Positions 1-5,203 are shown, counted from the stretch's first letter. The stretch: 5,203 nt of DNA from Armatimonadota bacterium (GCA_030612305.1 JAUWOG010000211.1:1-5203); one strand, 5' to 3'. The notes: generated by a model from the sequence alone, not told the origin. Translations and numbers: made by a program.

Positions 1-500
1 TCTTCGGCCTGCTCGGCATCGGCAGCCGGCTCTGTCGCTATCACCGTCGCTTCTTCGGCCTCCGTCCCGGCGGCGGCCTCGGCATCCATCCCCGCCGGCG
101 AAACGGGCTCGGCAGGCATGGACCTGGCCGCACGAGGAGCCTCCGCTTGCGGGCCGAATGCGGGGGCCAGGCGGTAGTTGCTGTGCTTCATGATGCCGAC
201 GAATATGACCGCGAAGCAGGCAGCGGCGGCAAGCCACGGGCCGAGACGCACCGCGCGCTGGGCCGGACTGCTCGGCGCAGGAATCGCATCAAGACCGGAG
301 GATATGTCCGCAAGCAGACGCGCGCGCGGGCTGACGGGCTCCAGCGCCCGGACACTGTCAACCGCCGCTGCGAACTGCGCGTAGCCGGCGGCACAGTCGG
401 CACACGCGGCCATGTGGCGGCGCACGGCCTCAGCCTGATCCGGGCTGAGAGCGCCGTCGTACAGTTCGCCGAATTGCGCGCGGCACTGCTCACACTGCAT
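1..500 (-). CDS. Zinc-finger (ZAS-type) transmembrane anti-sigma factor, C-terminus cut by window edge
   Basis: The frame is open from ATG at 500-498 to the left edge, giving 166 visible residues and no stop. Residues 1-45 form an anti-sigma zinc finger: Cys3 and Cys6, then His29-x3-Cys33-x2-Cys36, the HxxxCxxC signature of this family. A linker to about residue 85 leads to one hydrophobic segment at about 88-104 (from Trp89 to Met104). Beyond it the chain is rich in Ala, Pro and Glu (residues 112-166) and looks like a disordered, acidic extracytoplasmic tail. The family binds its cognate ECF sigma factor through the cytoplasmic N-terminal domain and holds it inactive at the membrane. The gene sits 44 nt after the sigma gene on the same strand, the usual sigma/anti-sigma arrangement. 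A GGAG six bases before the ATG supports the start. Whether it senses redox stress through zinc or is controlled by proteolysis cannot be read here, and the end of the tail is unknown. Confidence 0.93.
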   Translation of the reverse strand, partial: MQCEQCRAQFGELYDGALSPDQAEAVRRHMAACADCAAGYAQFAAAVDSVRALEPVSPRARLLADISSGLDAIPAPSSPAQRAVRLGPWLAAAACFAVIFVGIMKHSNYRLAPAFGPQAEAPRAARSMPAEPVSPAGMDAEAAAGTEAEEATVIATEPAADAEQAE

Positions 501-506
501 CTGAAA

Positions 507-510
507 CTCC
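507..510 (-). promoter_or_regulatory. Ribosome binding site of the anti-sigma gene
   Basis: The minus strand reads GGAG followed by a six-base spacer (TTTCAG) and then the ATG at 500. This fixes the start that places the zinc-finger Cys3 and Cys6 at the extreme N-terminus. Confidence 0.6.
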
Positions 511-544
511 GGTTCCTTGCATTCTGCTACGTGTGACTGCAATG

Positions 545-1123
545 CTATGCGAAAAGTTCCAGGTCCGGGGCGATGACATCCCTCAATGCCAGCCTCGCCC
601 TGTTGAGGCGGCTCTTGACCGTGCCCAGCGGTATCTGCAGAATCCCGGCGATCTCCTCGTACGAGAAGCCGGTGATATCGTAAAGCACGAGTACCATACG
701 GTAGTCCTCAGGGAGTTGGGAAATGGCGCGGTGGACGACACGCTGAAGCTCGGAGCGTTCGGCATTCGCCGCCGGCTCGGCGGACTCGTCGGGGAGTGGC
801 CGCTGCTGCACTTCGTCGTCCCCGTCGTAGCTGACTTCCAGCCCGACGGAGTCATCCCGGCGCGTCCGCAGCGCGTCAAGGCACACGTTGGAGACGATGC
901 GGTAAAGCCATGTGGAGAAGGCTGACTTGCCACGGAAGCGGCTGAGGGAACGGTAGGCGCGGATGAACGCCGTCTGCGTCGCGTCTTCGGCACCGCCGGC
1001 GTCGCCGAGCATCCGGTAGGCTGTGTTATAGACGAGGTTATGGTGCCGCTGCACGAGCAGATCGAAGCTCCGGCGGTCGCCGCCTTTCGCCCGCGTAACA
1101 AGCTGGGCATCTGACTCTTCCAC
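545..1123 (-). CDS. ECF-family (sigma-E/RpoE-like) RNA polymerase sigma factor
   Basis: This 192-residue protein directs RNA polymerase to a specific promoter set. Region 2 spans about residues 20-88, with the core-binding and -10 recognition segments: DATQTAFIRAY at 47-57 and FSTWLYRIVSNVCLDALR at 69-86. An acidic linker (about 89-125) follows. Region 4 (about 127-183) has the LPEDYR motif at 137-142 and the helix-turn-helix core FSYEEIAGIL...GTVKSRLNRAR at about 153-177, which contacts the -35 element. There is no region 1.1 or region 3, as expected for ECF factors. The start is uncertain. GTG at 1123 is chosen because GGGGG lies five bases upstream and the protein then begins just before the usual region-2 helix. 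A GTG at 1192, three bases after the preceding stop, would add 23 residues unlike the family. The partner anti-sigma lies immediately downstream. The gene may be co-transcribed with the PASTA gene upstream. Confidence 0.97.
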   Translation of the reverse strand: MEESDAQLVTRAKGGDRRSFDLLVQRHHNLVYNTAYRMLGDAGGAEDATQTAFIRAYRSLSRFRGKSAFSTWLYRIVSNVCLDALRTRRDDSVGLEVSYDGDDEVQQRPLPDESAEPAANAERSELQRVVHRAISQLPEDYRMVLVLYDITGFSYEEIAGILQIPLGTVKSRLNRARLALRDVIAPDLELFA

Positions 1124-1128
1124 GACAA

Positions 1129-1133
1129 CCCCC
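1129..1133 (-). promoter_or_regulatory. Candidate ribosome binding site deciding the sigma-factor start
   Basis: A minus-strand GGGGG lies five bases before GTG at 1123. It is not a perfect match to AGGAGG but is better than the sequence before the alternative GTG at 1192, and the resulting N-terminus fits ECF sigma factors. Confidence 0.4.
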
Positions 1134-1195
1134 AAAGCGTGAAGTATCAGCGGCAGCCTCACAAGCCCCCTCTGACGCGGCACGACACCCACCGG

Positions 1196-1984
1196 CTACA
1201 GCTTCTGGTCGAAGACGGTCTTCTTGTCAATGATGATGCGCACGTGGGCACCCCGAGGGCCATAGACATCGGCCTTGACCTCATCCCCGGGGCGGTGCAC
1301 CCGGTTGTAAAAGCCCTTCTCGAAATCCGGGCTCGTGCCGGCCACCTCGATCTGCACGCGCTGCAGCGGCTGGCCGCGCGGCACGGTGATGACGACGCTG
1401 CGGAATAGGAGTGTCTCGCTACCGAGTTTCGTGCTTCCGTACTCAGGCCCGCCACTCAGCACGAGATTGACCGGATGCTTGCGACTCACCACGGTCCCCG
1501 CCGCCGGGTCCTGTTCCAGCACATGGTCGCGAGGGTTGCTGTTGGCTTTGTAGAGCACGGTGCCGACGGTGAGCTTCGCCTCCCGGATGCGGTTATCGGC
1601 GGTCTCGCGGCCGTGGCCGACGACCTTGGGCACCTTCACATCCTTGGCCCCGAGGCTGACCACCGCCTGAATCCTCCGCCCCTCCTTGACGACCTTTCCG
1701 GCCGGCGGCCTCGTCTCCATCACACGGCCCTCCGGCATCTTCTTGCTGTTCATTTCGCGGATGACTTCCAGCCGGAACCTGCCCTCGCTCATCGCCTCCC
1801 TGGCCTCTTCAAGAGGCATACCCACTACATTCGGAACGAGAGCCTCATGACCCGTCCGCCCCAGGGCCACCATCACCAGCAGCGAGCCAATCCCGACGAA
1901 CAATGCGATCGTGAAAATGATGGCGATGACGCCCTTGATCGTCGTCCATACGGCCAGCGCCAGCCAGATGCCCGGGTGAAGCAT
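1196..1984 (-). CDS. Membrane-anchored PASTA-domain protein without a kinase domain
   Basis: With ATG at 1984 the product has 262 residues. One hydrophobic segment (about 19-41) follows a short N-terminus, so most of the chain should lie outside the cytoplasmic membrane. Two PASTA domains follow: about 48-112, opening VPNVVGM and closing with RPPAGKVVKEG before a VVSLG strand, and about 115-179, opening VPKVVG and closing with QDPAAGTVV and VNLVLSGG. PASTA domains are known from PrkC/PknB kinases and class A/B penicillin-binding proteins, where they bind muropeptides or peptidoglycan. The rest (190-262) is a beta-rich domain that resembles in character the C-terminal immunoglobulin-like domain of PrkC-type kinases; this likeness is my inference. 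No kinase or transpeptidase catalytic domain is present. A GTG at 2017 would add 11 residues. The ATG is preferred because of a weak AAGAG five bases upstream. The stop lies 72 nt before the preferred sigma start, suggesting co-transcription. Confidence 0.92.
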   Translation of the reverse strand: MLHPGIWLALAVWTTIKGVIAIIFTIALFVGIGSLLVMVALGRTGHEALVPNVVGMPLEEAREAMSEGRFRLEVIREMNSKKMPEGRVMETRPPAGKVVKEGRRIQAVVSLGAKDVKVPKVVGHGRETADNRIREAKLTVGTVLYKANSNPRDHVLEQDPAAGTVVSRKHPVNLVLSGGPEYGSTKLGSETLLFRSVVITVPRGQPLQRVQIEVAGTSPDFEKGFYNRVHRPGDEVKADVYGPRGAHVRIIIDKKTVFDQKL

Positions 1985-2049
1985 GTCATCTCTTGCAGCC
2001 GGATTGCGCGTCTTCACGTGCAGTCAGCCATCCCCGCCGGAGCGGAATC

Positions 2050-3135
2050 TCACACGGCATTCGCAAGCGCGGCTTCGAGTTGCTCGATGCTTACCGTCTC
2101 GAACAACTCGGCCTTCCCGATGCGCGTCATCAACGGCAGCCGCAATGTCTCGCGGGCGATCTTCTTGTCGCGCCGCAACGCCGCCGTCGCCACCTTCGTA
2201 TCAACTGCGGATGTGTCGGCACTCAATCCCGCAGCAGCCAGCAGCGCCACCAACCGCTCCAGGTCACCCTCACCGCAGATGCCCAACTCGACGGCGAGGC
2301 GCGTTTCCGCCACCATCCCGATGGCGACAGCTTCGCCGTGGTGTATCGCCCAATGTGCGCCCGCTTCCACCGCATGACCGACAGTGTGCCCGAGGTTGAG
2401 CAGACCCCGAACGCCGGTGTCACGCGGGTCCTGAATCACGATGTCCACCTTTATCTGACAGTTGCGGGTGAGCAGGTGTTGCAGGGCTTCCGGATCGCGC
2501 GCGTATATGCGCTCCATATTTTCTTCGATGAAGCCGAACAACTCCTCGTCGGCAATGGCCGCGTGCTTGATGACCTCGGCCATACCCGAGCGCAGATACC
2601 TGTCCGGAAGCGTCCCGAGAACGGACGTGTCAATGAACACCGCGTCGGGCTGGTGGAAGGCCCCGATGAGGTTCTTTCCCTCAGGAAGGTCCACCGCAAC
2701 CTTGCCACCGACGCCGGCATCCGCTTGCGCCAGGAGTGTCGTGGGGAGTTGGACGAAGGCGATGCCGCGCAGATAGATGGCGGCCACGAATCCGGCCAGA
2801 TCCCCGATGACGCCTCCGCCCAGAGCAAAGATGACTGCCCCGCGATCGAAACCGCTTTGGGCCAGACGCCGGCACAGGTCACCCGCCACGGCAAGGTCTT
2901 TCGCCGCCTCGCCATCGGCGACGACGAACATCTCGAGATCCCATCCGCCCGAACAGAGGCTCTCGCGGACGGTGGCGGCGTGGAGTTGCGCGATGTTGTC
3001 GGAGGTGATGAGTGCTGCGCGGCTGCCGGGGGGTGCTGGGTACAGCTCGCCAAGTCGCTGGTGGATTGAGCCGCCGATGCTTATGTCATAGGCGTCAGGG
3101 CCGAGCGGGACATGGACCTTGCTCAGAGAGTTCAA
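2050..3135 (-). CDS. aroB: 3-dehydroquinate synthase
   Basis: AroB converts 3-deoxy-D-arabino-heptulosonate 7-phosphate to 3-dehydroquinate, the second step of the shikimate pathway, using NAD and a divalent metal in the cytoplasm. The 361-residue length is typical. The nucleotide-binding loop GGGVIGDLAGF is at 106-116, and PTTLLAQADAGVGGK (131-145) and the PEGKN loop (151-155) are the classic active-site blocks. By family pattern the metal ligands are Glu187 (in AEVIKH), His250 (in NLGH) and His266 (in HHGEAV). His254 in TVGH is also conserved. RRDKK near 321-325 is the usual C-terminal motif. The start must be TTG at 3135: an in-frame TGA lies at 3153-3151, there is no ATG or GTG before the conserved region, and an AGAAGG lies ten bases upstream. 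The gene follows the secretin with a 100-nt gap and no aroK between them. Nothing suggests the 2-deoxy-scyllo-inosose synthase branch of the family. Confidence 0.98.
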   Translation of the reverse strand: MNSLSKVHVPLGPDAYDISIGGSIHQRLGELYPAPPGSRAALITSDNIAQLHAATVRESLCSGGWDLEMFVVADGEAAKDLAVAGDLCRRLAQSGFDRGAVIFALGGGVIGDLAGFVAAIYLRGIAFVQLPTTLLAQADAGVGGKVAVDLPEGKNLIGAFHQPDAVFIDTSVLGTLPDRYLRSGMAEVIKHAAIADEELFGFIEENMERIYARDPEALQHLLTRNCQIKVDIVIQDPRDTGVRGLLNLGHTVGHAVEAGAHWAIHHGEAVAIGMVAETRLAVELGICGEGDLERLVALLAAAGLSADTSAVDTKVATAALRRDKKIARETLRLPLMTRIGKAELFETVSIEQLEAALANAV

Positions 3136-3145
3136 AGCACTCGCG

Positions 3146-3151
3146 CCTTCT
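3146..3151 (-). promoter_or_regulatory. Ribosome binding site of aroB, supporting a TTG start
   Basis: The minus strand reads AGAAGG followed by ten bases and then TTG at 3135. The spacing is at the long end of normal, and TTG is a weak initiator, so modest translation is expected. Confidence 0.5.
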
Positions 3152-3178
3152 CATGCGGCGGGCGTCTTCAGGATACTA

Positions 3179-3209
3179 ACAAACGGCACCGGTGCGGAGT
3201 GCCGTTTGT
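3179..3209 (-). terminator. Strong stem-loop between secretin and aroB, possible terminator
   Basis: A perfect 11-bp inverted repeat (arms 3179-3189 and 3199-3209, arm sequence ACAAACGGCAC on either strand) encloses a 9-nt loop. In transcription order it begins 26 nt after the secretin stop. The following bases TTAGTATCC, together with the TTTGT end of the arm, give only a broken T-tract, so it may be a weak intrinsic terminator or a 3'-end stabiliser rather than an efficient stop. An overlapping 10-bp palindrome GCACCGGTGC (3186-3195) offers an alternative fold or a protein site. Confidence 0.55.
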
Positions 3210-3235
3210 GTGCTGCCACTGATATGACATCGCCT

Positions 3236-4942
3236 CTACTGTGCCGGCACGTCCCTGACGATCCTCGGCGTCACGAATATCAGCAGTTCGGAGTTCGAGG
3301 TCCGAGCGTGCTTGGACTCAAACAACTTCCCGACGATAGGCAGCCTGTGCAGAAGCGGCGTCTTCCGATATGAGAAGCTGACGTCCTTGCGGATCAGGCC
3401 ACCCATCACGATCGTATCCCCGTCAGGGACAGTGACCTGCGTGCTGACGAACTGAGTGGTGATAATCGGTATCGCCTCACCGTTGGGGCCGATGACTTCA
3501 CCGACATTGTCCTGCAACTCCGGCTCGAGGAACACGGTAACGCTGTCATCGGCGTTGATGCGAGGCATGACATACAGCGAGTTCTCGACATCGGTGTACT
3601 CCACATCCACCTCCGAGCTGATGCGCTGCCCGAACTGGTTGTACTCGGTCGTCGCGACGAAGTACGGGATTGTGGTGTAGAAGTTGACTTCGGCATAACT
3701 GTTGTTCGGACAAATGACGTGCGGCTCATTGACGACAGTGGCACGGCCGCTCGCCTCCAGCGCCGCCAGCATCCCCGAGAAGCGACCACGCGAGTACCTG
3801 ATCACGCTGTTGATGGCTTCTGCGGGCGCGAACCCGAGGTTCCAGAATTCCAGCGCCCCGTTCGCGATGGACCAGTCTATCCCCAGAGCATTCTGCGCCG
3901 TCGTCTGCACGTCAACGAACTTCGCCGCGATCTCGACCTGCCTCGTGCGCACGTCGAGCTGCTCGATGAGCTCTGTGAACTGGTCTATCTCGGCCTGAGT
4001 CCCACGCACGAGCAAGGCATTGAGTGGGAGGTAAGCCGTCGGCGGGTCCATCTCGCCCGGCAGCATCGTGTCAAGGCCGCCGCCGCTGCTGCTGCCGGTC
4101 GTGCCCCGACTCCTGTCACTACTGCTGCTGCTTCTAGTGCTCCTGCCACTGCCACCGCGCCCGCCGCCCAGCTCGTCCTGTCCCCAAGCGGCAGAGGAAC
4201 TGCCACCGAAGATGTCGGGCCCGACGTACTTGTCACTCCCCCGCGCCTTCCACCTCTGGAAATCCGACGGCCGAAAGGGCCTCACGCTACTCATTTGCTG
4301 CGTTCCGCCATCGGTGCCGCCGAACGCGATCGCTAACTGCCTCGCGTCCGCGAAATCCAGGGGAATCATCTTAATGACTATCTTCGGCTCGCCGCCAGTA
4401 CCCGGTATAACGATAGTGGATGCTTCCAGAGGCCGCATGGCCGGCGATGCGGGCAGCGCGGCCGGCCCCGCCGGAGTCGGCCCAGGCAGAGTCGGGCTCG
4501 GACCGGTCACCGTCGGCTGCACGTATGGCCGAGTGTCCGTGCCCCGAGGCGTCACAGGGCTCGTCCCGGCAAGCGGCTCAACGGTCACTACGTACACGTT
4601 GCCTTGCCGCTCCCAGTGGTAGCCCCGCGTCATCGTGATGAGTCGCAGAGCGTCCTCTACGGTAACATCCCGCAGCGTGACCGCCTCCACGCGCCCCGTC
4701 ACGTTCTCCCCGATGACGATATTCACTCCGGCGGCCTTGGCTAGCATCCGCAGCACCGAGTCAATAGCGCCATCCTTCACATCAATGTTAATGAGGCGCT
4801 GATCGGGCGGGATGTCGCTGTCCACGTCGCCGAGCGCAGGCTGCATGACGCCCATGCTCAACGCCAGTACCGCAACCATTGCGAGCACCGTCGTGATCCA
4901 TTGCTGCCTACTGCATTGCTGCCGTGTTTTCGGACTCCGCAT
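3236..4942 (-). CDS. pilQ: Type IV pilus/type II secretion family secretin (PilQ/GspD-like)
   Basis: This 568-residue protein should form the multimeric outer-membrane channel for a pilus or secreted substrates. A signal peptide covers 1-38: basic N-region, hydrophobic core 15-33, likely cleavage after Pro-Ala-Leu-Gly38. Residues 50-122 form a small STN-like N-domain (INIDVKDG, then VEDALRLI). A Pro/Thr-rich linker covers 123-172. One ring-building secretin-N (NolW) domain is split: its first half is 188-208 and its second half, with YLPLNALLVRGT, is 304-332. Between them lie about 95 residues, including the Gly/Ser/Arg-rich stretch 246-289. The secretin barrel domain runs from 334 to 563 with VVNEPHVICPNN, VPDGDTIVMGGLI (505-517), PIVGKLFES and the final LLIFVTPRIV. 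The ATG at 4942 has an excellent GGAGGG site; the in-frame extension to 5200 only reads repeat DNA and lacks support. No AMIN domain is present, unlike proteobacterial PilQ. PilQ is favoured over GspD because aroB follows, but the sequence alone does not settle it. Confidence 0.95.
   Translation of the reverse strand: MRSPKTRQQCSRQQWITTVLAMVAVLALSMGVMQPALGDVDSDIPPDQRLINIDVKDGAIDSVLRMLAKAAGVNIVIGENVTGRVEAVTLRDVTVEDALRLITMTRGYHWERQGNVYVVTVEPLAGTSPVTPRGTDTRPYVQPTVTGPSPTLPGPTPAGPAALPASPAMRPLEASTIVIPGTGGEPKIVIKMIPLDFADARQLAIAFGGTDGGTQQMSSVRPFRPSDFQRWKARGSDKYVGPDIFGGSSSAAWGQDELGGGRGGSGRSTRSSSSSDRSRGTTGSSSGGGLDTMLPGEMDPPTAYLPLNALLVRGTQAEIDQFTELIEQLDVRTRQVEIAAKFVDVQTTAQNALGIDWSIANGALEFWNLGFAPAEAINSVIRYSRGRFSGMLAALEASGRATVVNEPHVICPNNSYAEVNFYTTIPYFVATTEYNQFGQRISSEVDVEYTDVENSLYVMPRINADDSVTVFLEPELQDNVGEVIGPNGEAIPIITTQFVSTQVTVPDGDTIVMGGLIRKDVSFSYRKTPLLHRLPIVGKLFESKHARTSNSELLIFVTPRIVRDVPAQ
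4076..4207 (-). repeat. Low-complexity Gly/Ser/Arg coding segment inside the secretin
   Basis: Residues 246-289 of the secretin are made almost wholly of Gly, Ser, Arg, Asp and Thr, encoded by AGC/AGT/GGC-rich DNA (CTG/CTA-rich on the plus strand). It interrupts the NolW domain and is likely a disordered loop. It resembles the tail of the upstream gene in composition but has no regular period. Confidence 0.7.
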
Positions 4943-4948
4943 AACTAC

Positions 4949-4954
4949 CCTCCC
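4949..4954 (-). promoter_or_regulatory. pilQ: Strong ribosome binding site of the secretin gene
   Basis: The minus strand reads GGGAGG (within GGGAGGG) with a seven-base gap to ATG at 4942. This near-perfect site, followed at once by a textbook signal peptide, decides the start against the longer open frame reaching 5200. Confidence 0.85.
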
Positions 4955-4955
4955 G

Positions 4956-4991
4956 GGGCCGCCGACCCCACATCCCCATCCCCGGCGGCCC
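4956..4991 (-). promoter_or_regulatory. GC-only stem-loop with G-rich loop in the secretin leader
   Basis: Arms 4956-4964 and 4983-4991 form a perfect 9-bp inverted repeat of only G and C. On the minus strand the 18-nt loop reads GGGATGGGGATGTGGGGT, with three G-runs. The downstream arm ends two bases before the GGGAGGG ribosome binding site. The G-runs, together with those of the ribosome binding site, could also form a four-stranded G structure instead of the hairpin. Either structure might limit access of ribosomes to the secretin start. The function is inferred; the structure is visible. Confidence 0.5.
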
Positions 4992-5020
4992 ATATAGCTT
5001 GCTGCATCGTAGTGCTGTAT

Positions 5021-5047
5021 CAAGGCCGATACGCCGGTTATCGTCTT
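5021..5047 (-). other. Imperfect hairpin after the upstream gene
   Basis: CAAG...CTTG (5021-5024 and 5044-5047) and CGATA...TATCG (5027-5031 and 5039-5043) can pair with a small internal bulge and a 7-nt loop. It lies 46 nt after the stop of the upstream frame, in transcription order. No T-tract follows, so an intrinsic terminator is unlikely. The remainder of the 4943-5093 gap shows no convincing promoter or gene. Confidence 0.25.
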
Positions 5048-5093
5048 GCCGCGAGTATGATGCCCTGTACTCGATGCCGTGATCCCGCCACGC

Positions 5094-5203
5094 TCAGTAG
5101 CGGCTGCTGCTGCTGCTGCCACGGCTGCTGCTGCTGCCACGGCTGCTGCTGCTGCCACGACTGCTGCTGCTGCTGCCACGGCTACTGCTGCTGCCACCAT
5201 AGC
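5094..5203 (-). CDS. C-terminal tail of an upstream protein with Gly-Ser(4-5)-Arg repeats (partial)
   Basis: A minus-strand frame enters from the right edge and ends at TGA 5096-5094, showing 35 codons. After Tyr-Gly the visible protein is five blocks of Gly, four or five Ser, and Arg, then a final Tyr. Base differences between repeat units (AGC/AGT, CGT/CGC) are all silent in this frame, while the alternative minus frame gains Ala-to-Val changes and the third minus frame contains a stop. This supports real coding, although the plus-strand Arg-Leu-Pro frame shares the same wobble positions and is excluded only because it is closed by TAG at both ends without a start. Gene position suggests another pilus-assembly or secretion component such as the gene usually before pilQ, but no conserved domain is visible. 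The tail is probably disordered, hydrophilic and positively charged. Confidence 0.6.
   Translation of the reverse strand, partial: YGGSSSSRGSSSSSRGSSSSRGSSSSRGSSSSSRY
5101..5196. repeat. Tandem repeat, five 18/21-bp units rich in CTG/CAG
   Basis: On the plus strand the units read CGG, four or five CTG triplets, and CCA. They lie at 5101-5121 (21 bp), 5122-5139 (18), 5140-5157 (18), 5158-5178 (21, with CGA) and 5179-5196 (18, with CTA). All length changes are multiples of three, so the reading frame is kept. Such repeats change copy number by slippage. Confidence 0.9.

Noticed and set aside
509..514. GGAACC on the minus strand before the anti-sigma gene, like an ECF -35 element
   Set aside because: No matching -10 motif follows at the expected distance, and the site overlaps the ribosome binding region between two genes that are likely co-transcribed.
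147..925. Plus-strand open frames opposite the sigma and anti-sigma genes
   Set aside because: Both are codon-aligned shadows of the sigma and anti-sigma genes, which have clear motifs.
1475..2377. A 300-codon plus-strand open frame opposite the PASTA gene and the end of aroB
   Set aside because: It is codon-aligned antisense to the PASTA gene, spans two real genes and its product has a His/Pro/Arg-rich composition typical of antisense shadows.
1993..3069. A 358-codon plus-strand open frame opposite aroB
   Set aside because: Its codons line up exactly with aroB codons on the other strand, so it stays open only because aroB avoids TTA, CTA and TCA, which are rare in GC-rich genes. The protein has no recognisable family, and aroB is certain.
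3719..4336. Plus-strand open frames opposite the secretin, including a Leu/Pro-rich one at 4068-4622
   Set aside because: They are reverse images of secretin codons; the Leu/Pro run is the antisense of the Ser/Arg-rich insert.
4988..5024. Possible sigma-70 promoter (TTGATA and a TATAT-like box) upstream of the secretin on the minus strand
   Set aside because: The boxes are 18-21 bases apart depending on register, and the -10 match is poor at acceptable spacing.
5101..5196. CRISPR-like array
   Set aside because: The units are contiguous 18/21-bp triplet-based repeats without unique spacers.
5101..5199. Plus-strand Arg-Leu(4-5)-Pro repeat peptide across the tandem repeat
   Set aside because: It is bounded by TAG at 5098-5100 and 5200-5202 and has no start codon with a ribosome binding site.
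4943..5200. An 86-residue Ala/Val-rich N-terminal extension of the secretin
   Set aside because: The ATG at 4942 has a near-perfect ribosome binding site and begins a proper signal peptide. The extension reads the tandem repeat in the wrong frame, where unit differences change the amino acid.

Overview
The window is a gene-dense stretch of a GC-rich bacterial chromosome in which every supported gene lies on the minus strand, so transcription runs from right to left. The outer-membrane secretin with a signal peptide and the zinc-finger anti-sigma factor point to a diderm (Gram-negative-type) bacterium. Nothing seen fixes the phylum. The secretin next to aroB recalls the widespread pilMNOPQ-aroK-aroB neighbourhood, but here aroK is absent and the genes after aroB are different.

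Layout in the direction of transcription: (1) 5203-5094, the C-terminal tail of an otherwise unseen protein ending in Gly-Ser(4-5)-Arg repeats, encoded by an 18/21-bp CAG-rich tandem repeat. (2) 5093-4943, a 151-nt gap with a GC-only stem-loop (4956-4991) whose loop carries three G-runs and which ends next to a strong ribosome binding site. (3) 4942-3236, a PilQ/GspD-type secretin with one small N-domain and a ring-forming N-domain interrupted by a Gly/Ser/Arg-rich insert. (4) 3235-3136, a 100-nt gap with a strong inverted repeat, probably a terminator or mRNA-end hairpin. (5) 3135-2050, aroB, 3-dehydroquinate synthase, starting at TTG. (6) about 1984-1196, a single-pass membrane protein with two PASTA domains and no kinase domain. 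(7) about 1123-545, an ECF RNA polymerase sigma factor. (8) 500-1, its zinc-finger membrane anti-sigma factor, which runs off the left edge.

The last three genes look like one unit: a membrane protein with wall-binding PASTA domains, then a sigma factor and the membrane anti-sigma expected to restrain it. A link between envelope or peptidoglycan state, this sigma factor and the pilus or secretion channel upstream is attractive but is inference from gene order only. aroB is a housekeeping shikimate-pathway gene.

Long open frames on the plus strand are explained as exact codon-aligned antisense shadows of these genes. No tRNA, rRNA, CRISPR array, insertion sequence or phage feature was recognised. 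All intergenic gaps are under 160 nt.
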